The notes below the pieces were generated by a model. The model was given only the letters and a program-made list of their open reading frames with translations, searched no databases and was not told where the DNA came from. Positions 10,963-22,311 of a stretch of DNA of 64,000 bases are shown here, in pieces. Origin of the DNA: Limnoperna fortunei (taxonomy: Eukaryota; Mollusca; Bivalvia; Mytilida; Modiolidae); assembly GCA_944474755.1 (NCBI GenBank), contig OX104111.1, positions 101,113,178-101,177,177 on the forward strand, written 5' to 3'. Numbering within the stretch: the first letter of the stretch is position 1; each line of letters opens with the position of its first letter. The translations under genes were made by a program, and so were the position numbers.

Positions 10963-12989
10963 ATGGGCGCTGCCATGTTGAACGATAGCGAGGCTGAAAA
11001 AAACCCAAATCCACAGGTTGAAAAAAAAAACAATTACGCTGGTTTCCATTGACAGAATGCATTAAAATTTTACCACATTGTTTAAAAATGGTATCCTTAT
11101 CAAAATATTTAAGTACAAAGAGCGTAATAAGTAGTTTTTTATTTTATGTCCGAAATTAAGGCAAATAAAATTGATCGCTTCCATTCGGTAGCTTGTATTG
11201 ATGGTTGATTGATCATTACGCTGGCTTCTGTGTATGATTGACACATTACAATTCATTTGTAACACAGAAACAATCCAGATTTTACATAGTAAGACATAAT
11301 TTGTACCCACCCACATGTAAATAGAACCGGAGAAAAGTCACGAAAAGATCTGGACATTTTCTAAAAGTCAAACTGAGTTAACTCCCTTACCCTTTACCGT
11401 CCCTACTGTTTACAAATATGCACCACTTTTGCAGAGACCTTTCTGTGCATGTAAAGTCCATATCCCAGGTCCCTGTGCATGCACTATTTGCAGAATGTGT
11501 GCAAAGGTTTGATGAATACTAAGTTAACATATGTAAACGATGAGATTTGCCTACCCAGACCGGTGTCGCAAAATCCACTGTTTTGCTTATGGAGAGCTCT
11601 CAGACGTCCCACGCAAAAAAAAAAAAAAAAAAAAACATTGGACGGCAGAGGATTCTCTGACTACCAGATCTGTTGTTGTCAGTTTTGTCATATATGAATA
11701 TTCATGAGATGTTTATCTTTGAAATGCATGCGGTGTGACTTTTTACCCAAACACATATTATCTAACATTTTTTTTGCATTTCTATTATGTTTAAACATTT
11801 TATATACCATATTTTTGATGAAAAATGTTATAAAAGTGAAGTTAACATGACAGTTTTTTGCTGTTAAAGTGGATCTTATGAAGCCCCTTATGATCGTGAA
11901 AAATGTATTACCCAAACTCTCATTAATGCTGACTGCTAACATTTTGAAAGATCAAAGGATGTTGTAGACTGTCATTAGTGAGGATTAAGGGGTCCCTCAT
12001 ACAGGGTAATTAATTAACTGTAAAGGTAAAATTGTGTAATATTGTACTGTGGTAATGAAATATATTGAGTTATAGTATTTGTATATTTCCATTGTGAATT
12101 GTAAAAATTAGATTTTTCAAAATATATATATATTTTGTTATAGATCTTTCCAACTAAAATATAGATAATTATGTAGTTTACTTAAATAACATAGTAATGA
12201 TAAGTTTTACATGTAATTTTAAATTTCTGAAACAAAATCTAATTTAAAGATGTTATATAAAAATTCATCCTTTTCTTAAAAAATACAAATAATTAATAGA
12301 CTCTTCACATAACCTCAGTTATTTTACTCATTTTATTTTTTCTGAAACAAAATCTTTAAAATTCATCCTTTTCTTAAATATATATAAATAATTTATAGAC
12401 ACTTTCACATAAACTCAGTTATTTTACTCATTTTATTTTTCTGTTGAAACATTTAAATGATTATACCCATTTCAGTTACAAGAATAATCAACATCCCTTG
12501 TTATACCCTTTTTAACCACTAAAACAACAATACTTAATTATGTGATTTGAAAAATGTTGGCATTCAGGGAAGAAACCGTTGTAGCAGGGAATTAAATGTG
12601 TAACAATCTTCACATAACAATGCTTCAAAATATTCTTGGTCCACTGACATCATGTTTAATCTTGTTATTTTGTAATCTTTAATTTTGGAATTCATGTACA
12701 GTGAACATAAAATACTGTATAAACCAGTGTAGATCAAGTCTATTGAGACAAAAAGTGTATGCTTCAAACAACATGTTTTAAGTTCTATAGTTGTTATAGA
12801 AATAAATTTAACTATAAACAAGTGTCATAATTTTTCATTTATTTTTTTATATTACAATTGACTAATTAATGTTTTCTTTTTCCTTTTCAGCTATTAGTTG
12901 TGATTGTTCTCATTGCATGGGTGTATGTTATAGTTGCTGGTAGATTTGTGTCTGTCAAATCTTTGGAAAATCAGTTTCCAACATCGTAG
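10963..12989 (+). CDS. Two-exon single-pass membrane microprotein, upstream of CRCP
   Basis: I do not recognise the family. Exon 1 (10963-11016) reads MGAAMLNDSEAEKNPNPQ with donor CAG|GTTGAA. Exon 2 (12891-12989) follows TCCTTTTCAG and reads LLVVIVLIAWVYVIVAG, then RFVSVKSLENQFPTS and stop. Both junctions are phase 0. The product is 50 residues from the first ATG or 46 from the second (10975): an acidic polar N-terminus, one ~17-residue hydrophobic helix and a short basic tail, as in SMIM-type proteins. Its stop codon is 42 nt upstream of the CRCP ATG with no splice site between, so the two ORFs probably share one mRNA. The exon 1 assignment is inferred from phase and splice consensus only. 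Confidence 0.5.
11017..12890 (+). other. Intron of the microprotein/CRCP transcript
   Basis: No coding exon seen. It contains a poly-A run (11616-11635) and an imperfect tandem duplication at about 12226-12443. In the duplication a ~110-bp unit with CTGAAACAAAATCT, ATTCATCCTTTTCTTAAA and CTCAGTTATTTTACTC occurs twice. Otherwise AT-rich. Confidence 0.5.
12891..12989 (+). CDS. Microprotein terminal exon (transmembrane segment)
   Basis: The strong pyrimidine-rich acceptor TTTTTCCTTTTCAG ends at 12890. The frame encodes one hydrophobic helix and ends at TAG 12987-12989. The 3' side runs straight into the CRCP leader. This exon is better supported than exon 1 because of the acceptor and the obvious transmembrane composition. 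Confidence 0.6.
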   Translation, partial: LLVVIVLIAWVYVIVAGRFVSVKSLENQFPTS

Positions 12990-13031
12990 AACTATTTTTT
13001 TTTTTATCATACACAAGTTGACACTAAACTG

Positions 13032-13457
13032 ATGGAGGTCAAGAACGATAATTCAGCCCTTCTTAGCAACTATGAAGTTATGCAGTTACTTTCTGATATA
13101 CAAATGGGAAGAGGACAGATTAAACCCAATAAACATCAGAAGAACTTGGCAACAATAACATATGAAACTGTGAAATATTTAGAAAATACACCTTGTAAAA
13201 ATCAGACACCTGAAATAATAGAAAATTTTATGTCTGATTTGCGAACTTTTAATTTGACTAAAGCTGAGAAATTGCAAATTCTGAACCAGTGCCCAAAATC
13301 TGCTGTAGAAATTCAGCTTATAGTTGAGGAAAGTGAAGAGCGTCTTACAGAAGAACAGATATATCAGCTTTTAGAGATTGTTTCTAAATATAGTGCGTCT
13401 GAATCAAATACAAATATTGTAGAAGAAAGCATGGAAGAGTCTATTGATCAAGTCTGA
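13032..13457 (+). CDS. CRCP: RNA polymerase III subunit RPC9 (CGRP receptor component)
   Basis: Encodes 141 residues, similar to the ~148 of vertebrate CRCP/POLR3I. RPC9 pairs with RPC8 in the stalk of RNA polymerase III and helps recruit initiation factors; it was also described as a CGRP-receptor accessory protein. Diagnostic blocks are MEVKNDNSALLSNYEV at the start, LATITYETVKYLENTPC in the middle, LTKAEKLQILNQCP, and VEIQLIVEESEERLTEEQI near the end, followed by an acidic tail. The start matches the family N-terminus. The coding region is intronless, unlike the vertebrate gene. The leader contains an intron and, immediately upstream, the stop codon of a microprotein ORF, so RPC9 is probably the second cistron. 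No frameshift or stop is seen. Confidence 0.96.
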   Translation: MEVKNDNSALLSNYEVMQLLSDIQMGRGQIKPNKHQKNLATITYETVKYLENTPCKNQTPEIIENFMSDLRTFNLTKAEKLQILNQCPKSAVEIQLIVEESEERLTEEQIYQLLEIVSKYSASESNTNIVEESMEESIDQV

Positions 13458-13800
13458 CGGACTGTAGTTTTTATGTATAAATTTAGATATTTTTTTATTT
13501 ATAAATATATAATACATGTACAATGTAGGTGAAATTAGCTGTTCTTTTATTCACTTAAGATACGAGCATCATTTATTTCTGTGTAATTTTAGTTTCAGGT
13601 GACCATTAACAAGTGTCTTAAAGTGGATGCCAACTGGAAATAGAACTTTGGACAGGATTTAGTCATGTAGTTAAAAGTTACAAAGTTTAAGGCAACAAGT
13701 TGGTTTTGCCATTTTAATGTTTAAACTCGGTCTTCATCCAATCAGAAAAATGTTTCCGACATGTACTAGTAATGGTATGTGCCAAGTATTATTTGTAAGC

Positions 13801-13806
13801 AATAAA
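13801..13806 (+). terminator. CRCP: CRCP poly(A) signal candidate
   Basis: AATAAA 344 nt past the CRCP stop, followed by a GT/T-rich stretch. It is a plausible 3' end for the microprotein/CRCP mRNA. Not proven. Confidence 0.5.
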
Positions 13807-14233
13807 GTTACTGGGCTCTACTGTTTTCATGCATACGTTGAACAATTCTTTTAATGGTTTATCAATATGGTTCTCAAGATAAATTAAGGTTTAGTTTGTA
13901 CTGTCTTCTTACTGTTAAAGAAAAGAAAGAAGGTACATGTCACGTGATGTGTTTTAGTTTTTTCCCCATTATCAGCCGAAGTTTAGGTGTTTTTAGTTGT
14001 CTTACACTAGAGTTTCTTTAGTATTTTATCTTACCTGGACAAATTTGAGCTATTGCCTTCATTTGGCATCGCTGTCTCTAAACCTTTCACATTTTTTAAA
14101 CAAAACTTATAAACAGAATTTCATGAAACTTAAACAGCAATGTTTCTTAAAGGTCTCACTGAGTGTTGTTACCGGGTACTTTAGATTTGTCAACAACATG
14201 GCTTCCATGTTCGATTTTTCCTTTGGGGGAGGG

Positions 14234-14490
14234 GAGAGGGGCTAAGTGGGTGAGTAGTTAAGGTAGTTCATCTGCTAATATGTGGTCTGTCAACACTGAT
14301 GTTGGGGGTTCGAGTCTAACTGCGGGCAGTGTGCACTCAACTGCAATCTTAACTGACAAGGATTACCAGTTTTCCTACCGAATGCCCGGTTTTTGTCTTC
14401 AGGTACTTAGTCTTCATCTCCAATTAAAACTGGATGCCATGAGATAGCTGAAAAATTGCTGAAAGTGGCGTTAAAACCTTTCAAACAAAC
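14234..14490 (+). mobile_element. tRNA-derived SINE copy
   Basis: GTGAGTAGTTAAGGTAGTTC (A-box side) and GGGGTTCGAGTCTAACTGC (B-box side), then the family body CTTAACTGACAAGGATTACC, ACTGGATGCCATGAGATAGC, GAAAGTGGCGTTAAAAC and the tail CAAACAAACAAAC. Diverged; target duplications are not clear. It is not a functional tRNA gene because the cloverleaf is not conserved. Confidence 0.8.
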
Positions 14491-15079
14491 AAACAACAAA
14501 AATAGAAAAAAAATTTCTTTGGAAAGGACGGCAGAATCAATTGAAACTATATTTGATTTATATGTTCCATTAAAGTTCCTCAACAATATTGTTACTTTGT
14601 CCCAAATGGAAGTTCATAACTTCTGTAGATGTCAAATTTACATAGAACTCTGTTGGAAATTACATTTTGGTTTTCTTTTTAACAATAATTCATAAAGCAC
14701 ATTTGTTGCTGCCACATATATGTAGCACTCCCAAACGTGTCCTTCCCCCCAAACGTGTCCGATTGACGTCAGTCCTCGCCCAATCGTGTCAGTTCAACTT
14801 CTGCACGCCGAAACGTGTCCGATTCGTATCATAAAAAGACTTTCTTTGATGTACCCAATCGTGCCCGTTCGACTCCTTTACGCTGAAAGGTGCCAAATTC
14901 GTATCGTCTAGATGTGTATATTCTCTGTTGTACGCCCAAACGTGTCCAGTTTGCCTTAACCTTAACTGCCAACGGTTCTGCTCGAACCTGGTCACTGGAA
15001 AAAAGATTATTGGATTGATTTGTGTATAATAGTTTAGCTGTTTTCATTCTTACATATCACATTCTCATTTATTTCACTG

Positions 15080-15240
15080 AAGGTGCAAGTTTAGTCTAAC
15101 TGCAGCCAAGGTGTACACGACTCCAAACTTAATTCACAAGGCAGTTTTCCTATCGTAAGTTTGGCTTCCTCACTAAAAACTGGACGCCACGATATAGCTG
15201 AATAATTGTTGAAAGTGGCGTTAAACACCATTTAAAAAAC
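15080..15240 (+). mobile_element. SINE 3' fragment
   Basis: 5'-truncated copy of the tRNA-derived SINE: CAAGGTGTACACGACTCCAA, AAAACTGGACGCCACGATAT, TGTTGAAAGTGGCGTTAAAC. It lies inside the foldback element at 14723-16463. Confidence 0.7.
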
Positions 15241-16238
15241 ATTTAATATTTTCACAATGCGGTAATTTTTGTATAGATCAACTGGTTTCTGTATAGGTTC
15301 TTATTAAGTTGTAATATAAGAACTATACATAAATTCTATTCTGGATTGTTTTCTGTATGAGCCTTTTCTTTTGTGCATGGGTTTATGTTTAGTAAAAGTC
15401 AAGAACAATTATGTCTTGCGTAGCATAATGAACCTAACATATAAATCTGATTAATTAATACACAAAAAATTCATCATTTTTATTCAATAACCTATACATT
15501 CATTTTTCTTATTTCAAATCTATTAATTTGGAATCAATAATCTAACATCTTTAATTATGTACAATGTTTCTCATTTGTTTAGCATTGTTCAGTCTCTTAT
15601 TATATGTACTATTCTCCCAAAATTGCGGCTGGTTTAATTGACTGCTTTCTTAATTAAAAAGGATTCTTATGAATTCTCTTATGTGTTCTCTTCCAACCGG
15701 AAACACTGCATACCGTATGCTCTCGTATATGGTGTCACATTTTCTATGGTCCGCGGCGTGGTTTGTCTTTATCAACTCCAATAGATCTTCCGTTGCCACG
15801 CATCTCCTGTAGTTTGCACTTTTCGGAAAACGTTTTGGGGTTTCTTTGTCGAAGAAATACAGCAACAGATATTTTCTTATCATTCTCTCAGAAACATTCT
15901 TTTAAATGCCATTTTCCTAGGTGCCCACTTTTGATTTTCTTCTTAAGCTTTGTAGCTTGTTTGATGTCCGGCATTTGCGACCACAATACCTCAGCATTAA
16001 CATCCTTAGTCAATGGCTTCGAACTCTTACTTTCTTTAGTCAGGATAAAACCTTCGTCTTCAACCGTTCCATCCATCTGTCTGTTCTAAAACAGGACGTT
16101 GTTGACGTCATGGAGCCTACCCCCAGGTATAGGTTGATCTTGGTAATAATTTAGTTTCCAGTTCGGCATATTTTTGTTTTATTGTTTTATTATCTTATTA
16201 TTCATATAGTGTTTGGCATTTTCATTTTTATTTTGTAA

Positions 16239-16282
16239 ACGCCTCTGATGAGTGTTGAATAGACGAAACGCGCGTCAGACGT
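16239..16282 (+). ncRNA. Hammerhead ribozyme (type I, PLE-associated family)
   Basis: The conserved core is present: CTGATGA (16245-16251), a short stem-loop II (GTGTTGAATAGAC), GAAA (16265-16268), a minimal stem III (ACG/CGT) and the cleavage triplet GTC ending at 16276. Stem I pairs 16239-16244 (ACGCCT) with 16277-16282 (AGACGT) at 5 of 6 positions. Stem II has one mismatch relative to the perfect GTCT/AGAC seen in the remnant at 19906. The very short stem III is characteristic of ribozymes carried by Penelope-like elements and retrozymes, which tend to act as dimers. Confidence 0.85.
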
Positions 16283-16899
16283 AACAAATTTTTTGCCTGA
16301 AACTTTGTTGTATTTTTTGATTTGTAAGATGCCATTGACGTCACAATAAAGGGATACGTTTTGGCGTTGTTGAAATCAGACATGTTTCGGCGTGTGACCG
16401 CTCTAGGCACGTTTCGGCGTAATGTAGACACGTTTTGGCGGATCGGACACGTTTGGGAGTGTTACATATATACAGTGACAAATTAAATAGCAGATCCATA
16501 ATAAAGGTATACAAATCAATTTTTATGTCGCTGTAATAAAATTTTCATGTTTGCTGATTAACATCTTAGTTTCCAGTTGATGACACCAGGTACACGTGTT
16601 ATCTTTCAAGACCGGTCACCCAAAATACATTACATTTGAAATACCTGTCGATTCTAGTTTTCCAGTATAAAAATTCAGATCAATTTTACATATTAGCCCT
16701 TGTTCAGTCCAGTTACGTGACATAATTAAATATGACAATGAACAATATTTCACCATCTCTACAAGTAATCTAGAGTTGTAAAACTTGTAGTTTTTTTATT
16801 ACAGATACAGCAATTTGACTAACAAAACGTATACCACCAGAAGTTATGATAATCTGAGGTCATCTGAATTGTAAATCAGAAAACATTGTCGTCACTTTA

Positions 16900-19720
16900 G
16901 AATGCATGTTATGCAGACCTATTCTAAAAGACGATTTAATAAAGGTTTATGTGGACAATGTTCAGAAATCAATACCAGCATATTTTCTGCAGTGTATCAA
17001 CATTTTAATTCTCACTAACAATCCTCAATTAAGTTCACCACAAAGTAGACAAAATGAAGAATATTGGATCAGAAAATTAAGCACTGTGTGTGCAATAACA
17101 AAATCGATAGTAAAGGTAACCTTTCTAGTCCTGGTTGCAGCAGTGTGAATGTGATGGGTCTTTTCAACCATAACAACATAGTCATGGTCATCGTCACTAC
17201 TCAAAACCTCTGTTACATGATGTATCTATAAATAGCCTAATACCGTTTGTTAAAAAAACAGAACTTCATCACATTCACTCTAAATTTTACTGTATTCCAC
17301 TTGAAGCACTTCTTTACAAGTAATGTCTCCAGTCATCTGCAACAGACTCTGCCCGGTATAGATTAGCAGCTTTTTAGACATTGCAAATCACAGATTGTTC
17401 AAATCAGTGACACACAGAGATGAACCAGAACCTCGTTACTTTCTTTACTCTGGGGACAGACTATACAGTCTTAATATAGACTGTCCCTGCTTTAATTTTC
17501 TGTATAAAAAGGGCATCTGCTATCAATCTTGGTAATACATGTATGACCAAGTTATGGGGGCCCATGTATACGTTACTTCGAAAATTCCACCATACTTCAA
17601 TACCTAATCTACACCATTGCACACAGAAATTTCTATTACTATTATAAACGTGCATTGCAGGATCTGTTGACCAATGACTTAAAAGCTAAACCCCCTGACT
17701 GCTCTTGCCACAATTCCTGTGGGCCATTCATACCAGTCGACGTGATAGCTGGAGATCTGTACGATGTTGACAATGAAAGCATCGGCGTAATATATTGTCC
17801 AAAGGAACGCAATATCGTGAACCTAAAATCCATTAAATGGAATTACAACTTTAAAATTATTGATGAATTCAACAGAGAATTATGTCAGAAAATGGACAAA
17901 ACAAGAAGACCAAGATGTTGATAGCTTGTCGAGTTCGTAAAAGCCTTGAGGTTATTGATTCAAAGAAGAAACAAAAGTGAAAAGGGTCTACGAGTACTTG
18001 AGCGTCAGCATTCATATTGATGCAGCAAAAACTTCGTAAGACATTCGTGACAAATACTTTGTCGTGCCAGCAGATATGACCCATAACAATTTGTCTGTTA
18101 TAAACATGGTTCCATAAATGAATTGGGCATGGAGAGTTCACATGACAATTCTACTTACACTTCCACTACGCTTTCAAAGAGCAGATTCTTGATAGTCACA
18201 AATCTGTGTTGGCATCCTTTGGTCCCATGTCAAAGTTGAAGATTGTAATTGGATACCAAAACTTCACAAAAATCCAAACAGCGTTTCATAGCAGAATCGT
18301 CTATCGAATGTTCTGACCGCCATTTTAACAGCAATAAAACAGGGCTGCAAAAATACAGTGACACTTGCTCCTTGCCACTCCAGGAGTGGCATAAATGTGG
18401 GTCCTAAAAAATTCTGAAGACTTGATAGACATCTAAATGTTCGGATCTCTTACTAAATGTAACAGCATCAAAATGTTTTTTTTAAAAACCGAGTGAGACG
18501 ATAAATTCCTGGTAATTCGTCATGAAGGAACTTCGTCATTAATGAATCTAAATCAAATAATAAATATACTGTAGACAAAAATTCGTCAAATGTTAGATTT
18601 TCTGATCGTCATCGACAACATGATTGTCATGTTTGCTTGACATGTTTTTCAACAGACTGTTGGTATTCCAATGGGTACTAATTGTGCTCCTCTTCTCGCT
18701 GAATTCTGTTTGTTATCTTATGAGGTCGAGTTACTAGAAGGCTTGCTGAAGAAGAAAGAAAAGCCATTCATCCAGACACTTAATTTAAAATTCCGCTGTA
18801 TTGATTATGTTTTGTCTTTTACCAATGCTAAATTTGTTTAATATTTGCATTCAATCCATCTAAGCGAGCTTGAAATTAAGGACACCACCAATACACCTAG
18901 GTCGGTCTCTTACTTAGACTTGCTTCTAGAAATAGATTTTGGAAAACTTACACACTAAACTTCACGACGAACGGGATGACATCAACTTCCCGTTCATCGA
19001 TAACAACATTCCAGCAGCTCTGTCGTATATTTTGCAGTTCACAACTTATATGTTATGATAGATCCTGTGACTTATTCCGATTTTTAGGCAGGTCACTGCT
19101 GTTGACTACTAAGTTACTCGAACAAGGGTTTGTTGTACCTACTAGGTTGATGTTATCACTTCAGAAGTTATAAGTTTTATGGTCGTCGCCATGACCTAAC
19201 TGTTCGTTATGGGAACAATGAATAACAATAAACACCGAACACACAAGAAAACTATCTAAAAAGACAATCCACAAATTAAAGTCAAAGAAACTGGCAAACT
19301 GCAAAACCAACAACGTAAAAATATTTCAACTATAGCAATGGTCCTACATTTGGTACAGTTTTCAAAAGAAATGGTGGGTTTATATATATCACTAGTCAGT
19401 AATAGCTGTATCCAATATTATCGCAGCACAATCACTGTGTACTGAATTCAAAAATTGGAAATACTACCTGCAATCATATTTTCAAAAGAGATATTTTTCA
19501 ACAAAGAAACGGTTTCTATAGTAAAACTTATTAGATCTTTTAAAAAGGCGCGGACGACTCGGTGTTTCTGGTAAAATCCTTGGTTTATAAGTTTATCCCA
19601 AAGAAATTATTGTCGTTTGCAAAAGTCTGTATACTCGCTGCAAGCTCTTGTATACCTGATAAATTGAGAAATATAGACATCGTATGCAGGGGAGGCTGGG
19701 ATATTGTCACATAGGTGAGG
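16900..19720 (+). pseudogene. Penelope-like retroelement, degenerate reverse transcriptase
   Basis: Plus-strand remnants appear in colinear order. 16906-17148 has QSRQNEEYWIRKLSTV (an upstream block). 17655-17920 has KPPDCSCHNSC, DVIAGDLYDVDNESIGVIYC and SIKWNYNFKII. 18644-18960 has QQTVGIPMGTNCAPLLAEF, then FRCIDYVLSF (catalytic D-D degraded to DY), LELEIKDTTN-like and SVSYLDLLLEIDFGK. 19090-19200 has TKLLEQGFVVP and a residual tail. Stops and frameshifts are scattered throughout, so it is dead. The blocks match the bivalve PLE-type RT family. A dispersed ~120-bp repeat at 19205-19345 is shared with 57500. Confidence 0.75.
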
Positions 19721-19905
19721 ATAATTTTTAATTTTGAAATTAATATCGTCTTGTTTGTCATAAATTCGTGTCTTACTTGATCGTTAGTATCATATTTAAG
19801 GTATTAATCCAAAACTAATGTATAACTGTAAATGAAGCTGTTTTTGTGGTATTTAATTTCCAGTTCTGAAGGATATATTAACGGAAGCTACTCAGCAAAT
19901 TGAAG

Positions 19906-19936
19906 GTTTCGTCTACTCAAGACTCATCGGTGGCGC
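19906..19936 (-). ncRNA. Hammerhead ribozyme remnant, opposite strand
   Basis: Minus strand: GCGCCAC, then CGATGA (core CTGATGA with T-to-C), a perfect stem II GTCTTGAGTAGAC (4 bp, 5-nt loop), then GAAAC. The expected stem III/cleavage half is missing, so it is unlikely to cleave. Orientation is opposite to the ribozyme at 16239. Confidence 0.7.
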
Positions 19937-19939
19937 TCA

Positions 19940-21470
19940 AATCCAAACAATATTAAAAATCCAAACGATAAAGATGTTGTATAGTTTTTATTAGAACGAA
20001 TAATCGTACCCTAGCATTTTTTTGGTGAGTTATTCCGACAAATCACGAAACTAACTTCGGATTATAACGGCAGTAAAATTCGGCCTAAGTTTTCATTATC
20101 ACAATTGCAAAATGTTATACCAAATCCGGAGAAGGCTATCTACACCTTGAAAATAGAAAACCTTTAGAATTAAAATAATTTTCACAATTGCAGGGCAGTA
20201 AATTTAGAAAATGACTATATCACTGAAACAATCAATGATGTCCCTTTACCACCGACCTGTGAATACTGGGCTGGTGATACTTTGGCTCGAGAGTGTAGGG
20301 AATATTGAAGTCCATATATGATCAAAATGCGCAATATACGATCAAATATGCCCCAACATTCAAGACTATATAGAGCAGTTTTGCCCTTGGTCGCATGTAT
20401 GCATGTCTGTCAGACTTATTTAGACTGGAGACCAGTAGCAACGTGTCGAATTTGTAAGTTTGTAATGATCAATTGAATGAAACATTGTTAAGTTTATTTC
20501 AATAAATAGATGAGTAATCTTCCGACCACATTTTATGATCTTCATATTTTTTGAAAATTTGGCTCCATACAGCATTTAAAAACAGTTGATATGTCTGGAG
20601 GAATCCTTTGTTTGTAGCAGCAGTTATGTCCTTAATAACCTATTTTTATATCAGTTTTACATGTTTTAAATAAAAAAATAACTGATCTTAAATAGCAATG
20701 AAGTTTTTGAGAAAGAAGTTTAAAGAAGGGAGGAAGAAAGAAGCAGTTTGGAGGGAGGTAACCCTATCTGCAACCTCAAGAAACTTCGTACACAGTTACA
20801 ACATGATGGGGTCGCTCAACTGGTAATATTCTGTTGAGTTGTGATCAATACTTAATTCACATTTGAGTGGAAAATGTTTTTTTACCAATACGTGGCAAGC
20901 CGAAAATCAACGTCGTGGAGACAAATTTTCTTGTTGTACATTCCAACTAGAGACTCAAAGAAGCCTGTAATCTCATTCCAGGATAAAAAAATTCATGTAC
21001 AATCTTTCTGTGATGTTTCAGAGATCTTGTGTGAAACTGTAGGAGTTGATTGCAAAATGTAGATACCCTATTTCCCTCCACTTCTGCCTGCCCTAACATT
21101 ACCTTTCAGTAACTCCAATAATTACATATCTGAATATAAGATAATGTTCAAAATTCAAAACTTAGTAGTTGATTACACAAAGTAGATACCCTATTTTCTT
21201 CATACTATTACCCACCACAGCATCTCAACCATACAATCTTTAGCACGTCTAAAAGATCCTACATGATCAAACCCAATAAATCACTAAAGACTTCGTAAGA
21301 TATCTTTAAACCTCGGCAATATCCAAATATTTTTGTCTTTTAAGTAACTCATTATTATAAATGTTAACTTTCAATCTTTGGGCCATTGGTTCTTTGTGAA
21401 ACCATGCCTTTAAATGTTATAAAGGTGAGTTCAGAGTCTCTTCTGTACAATTGGTGTATAAGTGAAAGCA
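19940..21470. other. Intergenic stretch, no supported gene
   Basis: Possible tail of the PLE remnant up to about 20350. The plus-strand frame at 20874-21062 (62 codons) and a short frame from an ATG at about 20699 (MKFLRKKFKEGRKKEAVW...) look mildly protein-like, but I recognise no family and cannot define splice sites. Not called as genes. Confidence 0.35.
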
Positions 21471-21474
21471 AAAC

Positions 21475-22000
21475 TAGAGGCTCTTAAGAGCCTGTATCGC
21501 TCACCTGATTTTCCAGGCAATGAAAATGGCATTTCCCTGATGTTAAACTAAGTCCTGTAATTTTCAATTTTCTACTGGCATAAATGTCTTTGTTGAGACA
21601 TCCAATAAATCTTGCTGTCTGGTTTCAACTGGTTTTATAGTTTTAGACAGGAAGCTATTTTGACATTGACCCGTAGGTTTCTGTCATGGATATTTGATCA
21701 AATAAGCAAACATAAACTTTTAAAGAACCAACAGATAAAGAAAGCTTCAGAAAAATAGCATTTGAAAATAGAGCCCTTTGTTAAACTTAGTCTGAAATGA
21801 TGATGATGGCAATTTTTACTGTCTTACTGGCATAAATAAATTTGCAGAGGACCATTAAATAAACATTCCTAATAACCTTTGTTTCAATAGATTAACTGGT
21901 TTTAGTGAAGTAACCTTTTAAATCTTTTTCACATAGGGTCTTATGTTAAACTAAGTCTTGCAGTGGCAACAATTTTGAATTTTCGATTGGCATTAAACAA
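21475..22000 (+). mobile_element. Element A, 5' portion
   Basis: Begins with the family 5' motif AGAGGCTCTTAAGAGCC then TGTATCGCTCACCTGA. It continues with two to three diverged ~170-bp units and loses similarity near 22000. Two further segments (22010-22300) carry AACGGGAATAACCCTTATAA and AAGGGGTCATC-type words of a related unit. Confidence 0.7.
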
Positions 22001-22311
22001 GCAACTCTTTTTTACCTTTTAACGGGAATAACCCTTATAAGGGGTCATCGGACGGCTACAGTCAAATGCAGACGTTTGTAGTTTAATGAACATTTAAGCA
22101 ATCAACAGCTTTTTTCTTTCTGCAATAGTTCAATAAGCAAAAAAACCCAAGATTTTTGGCCTGTAAAGGGGCAAAACCCCTAAAAGGGTCATCTGACAAC
22201 TATCGTCCAATGGAGACTTTTGCAGAGCCTCTTGACCTGAACATTTCAGCAAGCAACAGCATTTCTCTATCTGCAATAGCTTCATTCTTAAAGGAAAACA
22301 CATTAAAACTA

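Larger units (their letters stand above)
14723..16463. mobile_element. Foldback/Mutator-like element with CGCCRAAACGTGTCC arms
   Basis: The ends carry the perfect inverted 17-mer CACTCCCAAACGTGTCC (14726-14742 and 16445-16461). Both arms hold several imperfect copies of CGCCGAAACGTGTCC in inverted orientation (14740-14958 and 16350-16461). Flanks read ACATATATG (14714-14722) and ACATATATA (16464-16472), a 9-bp direct repeat with one mismatch, partly palindromic, so the exact ends are uncertain by a few bases. The interior holds a SINE tail (15080-15240), minus-strand open frames (15650-16090) that I cannot identify, and a hammerhead ribozyme at 16239-16282. No transposase motif is seen. Confidence 0.7.
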
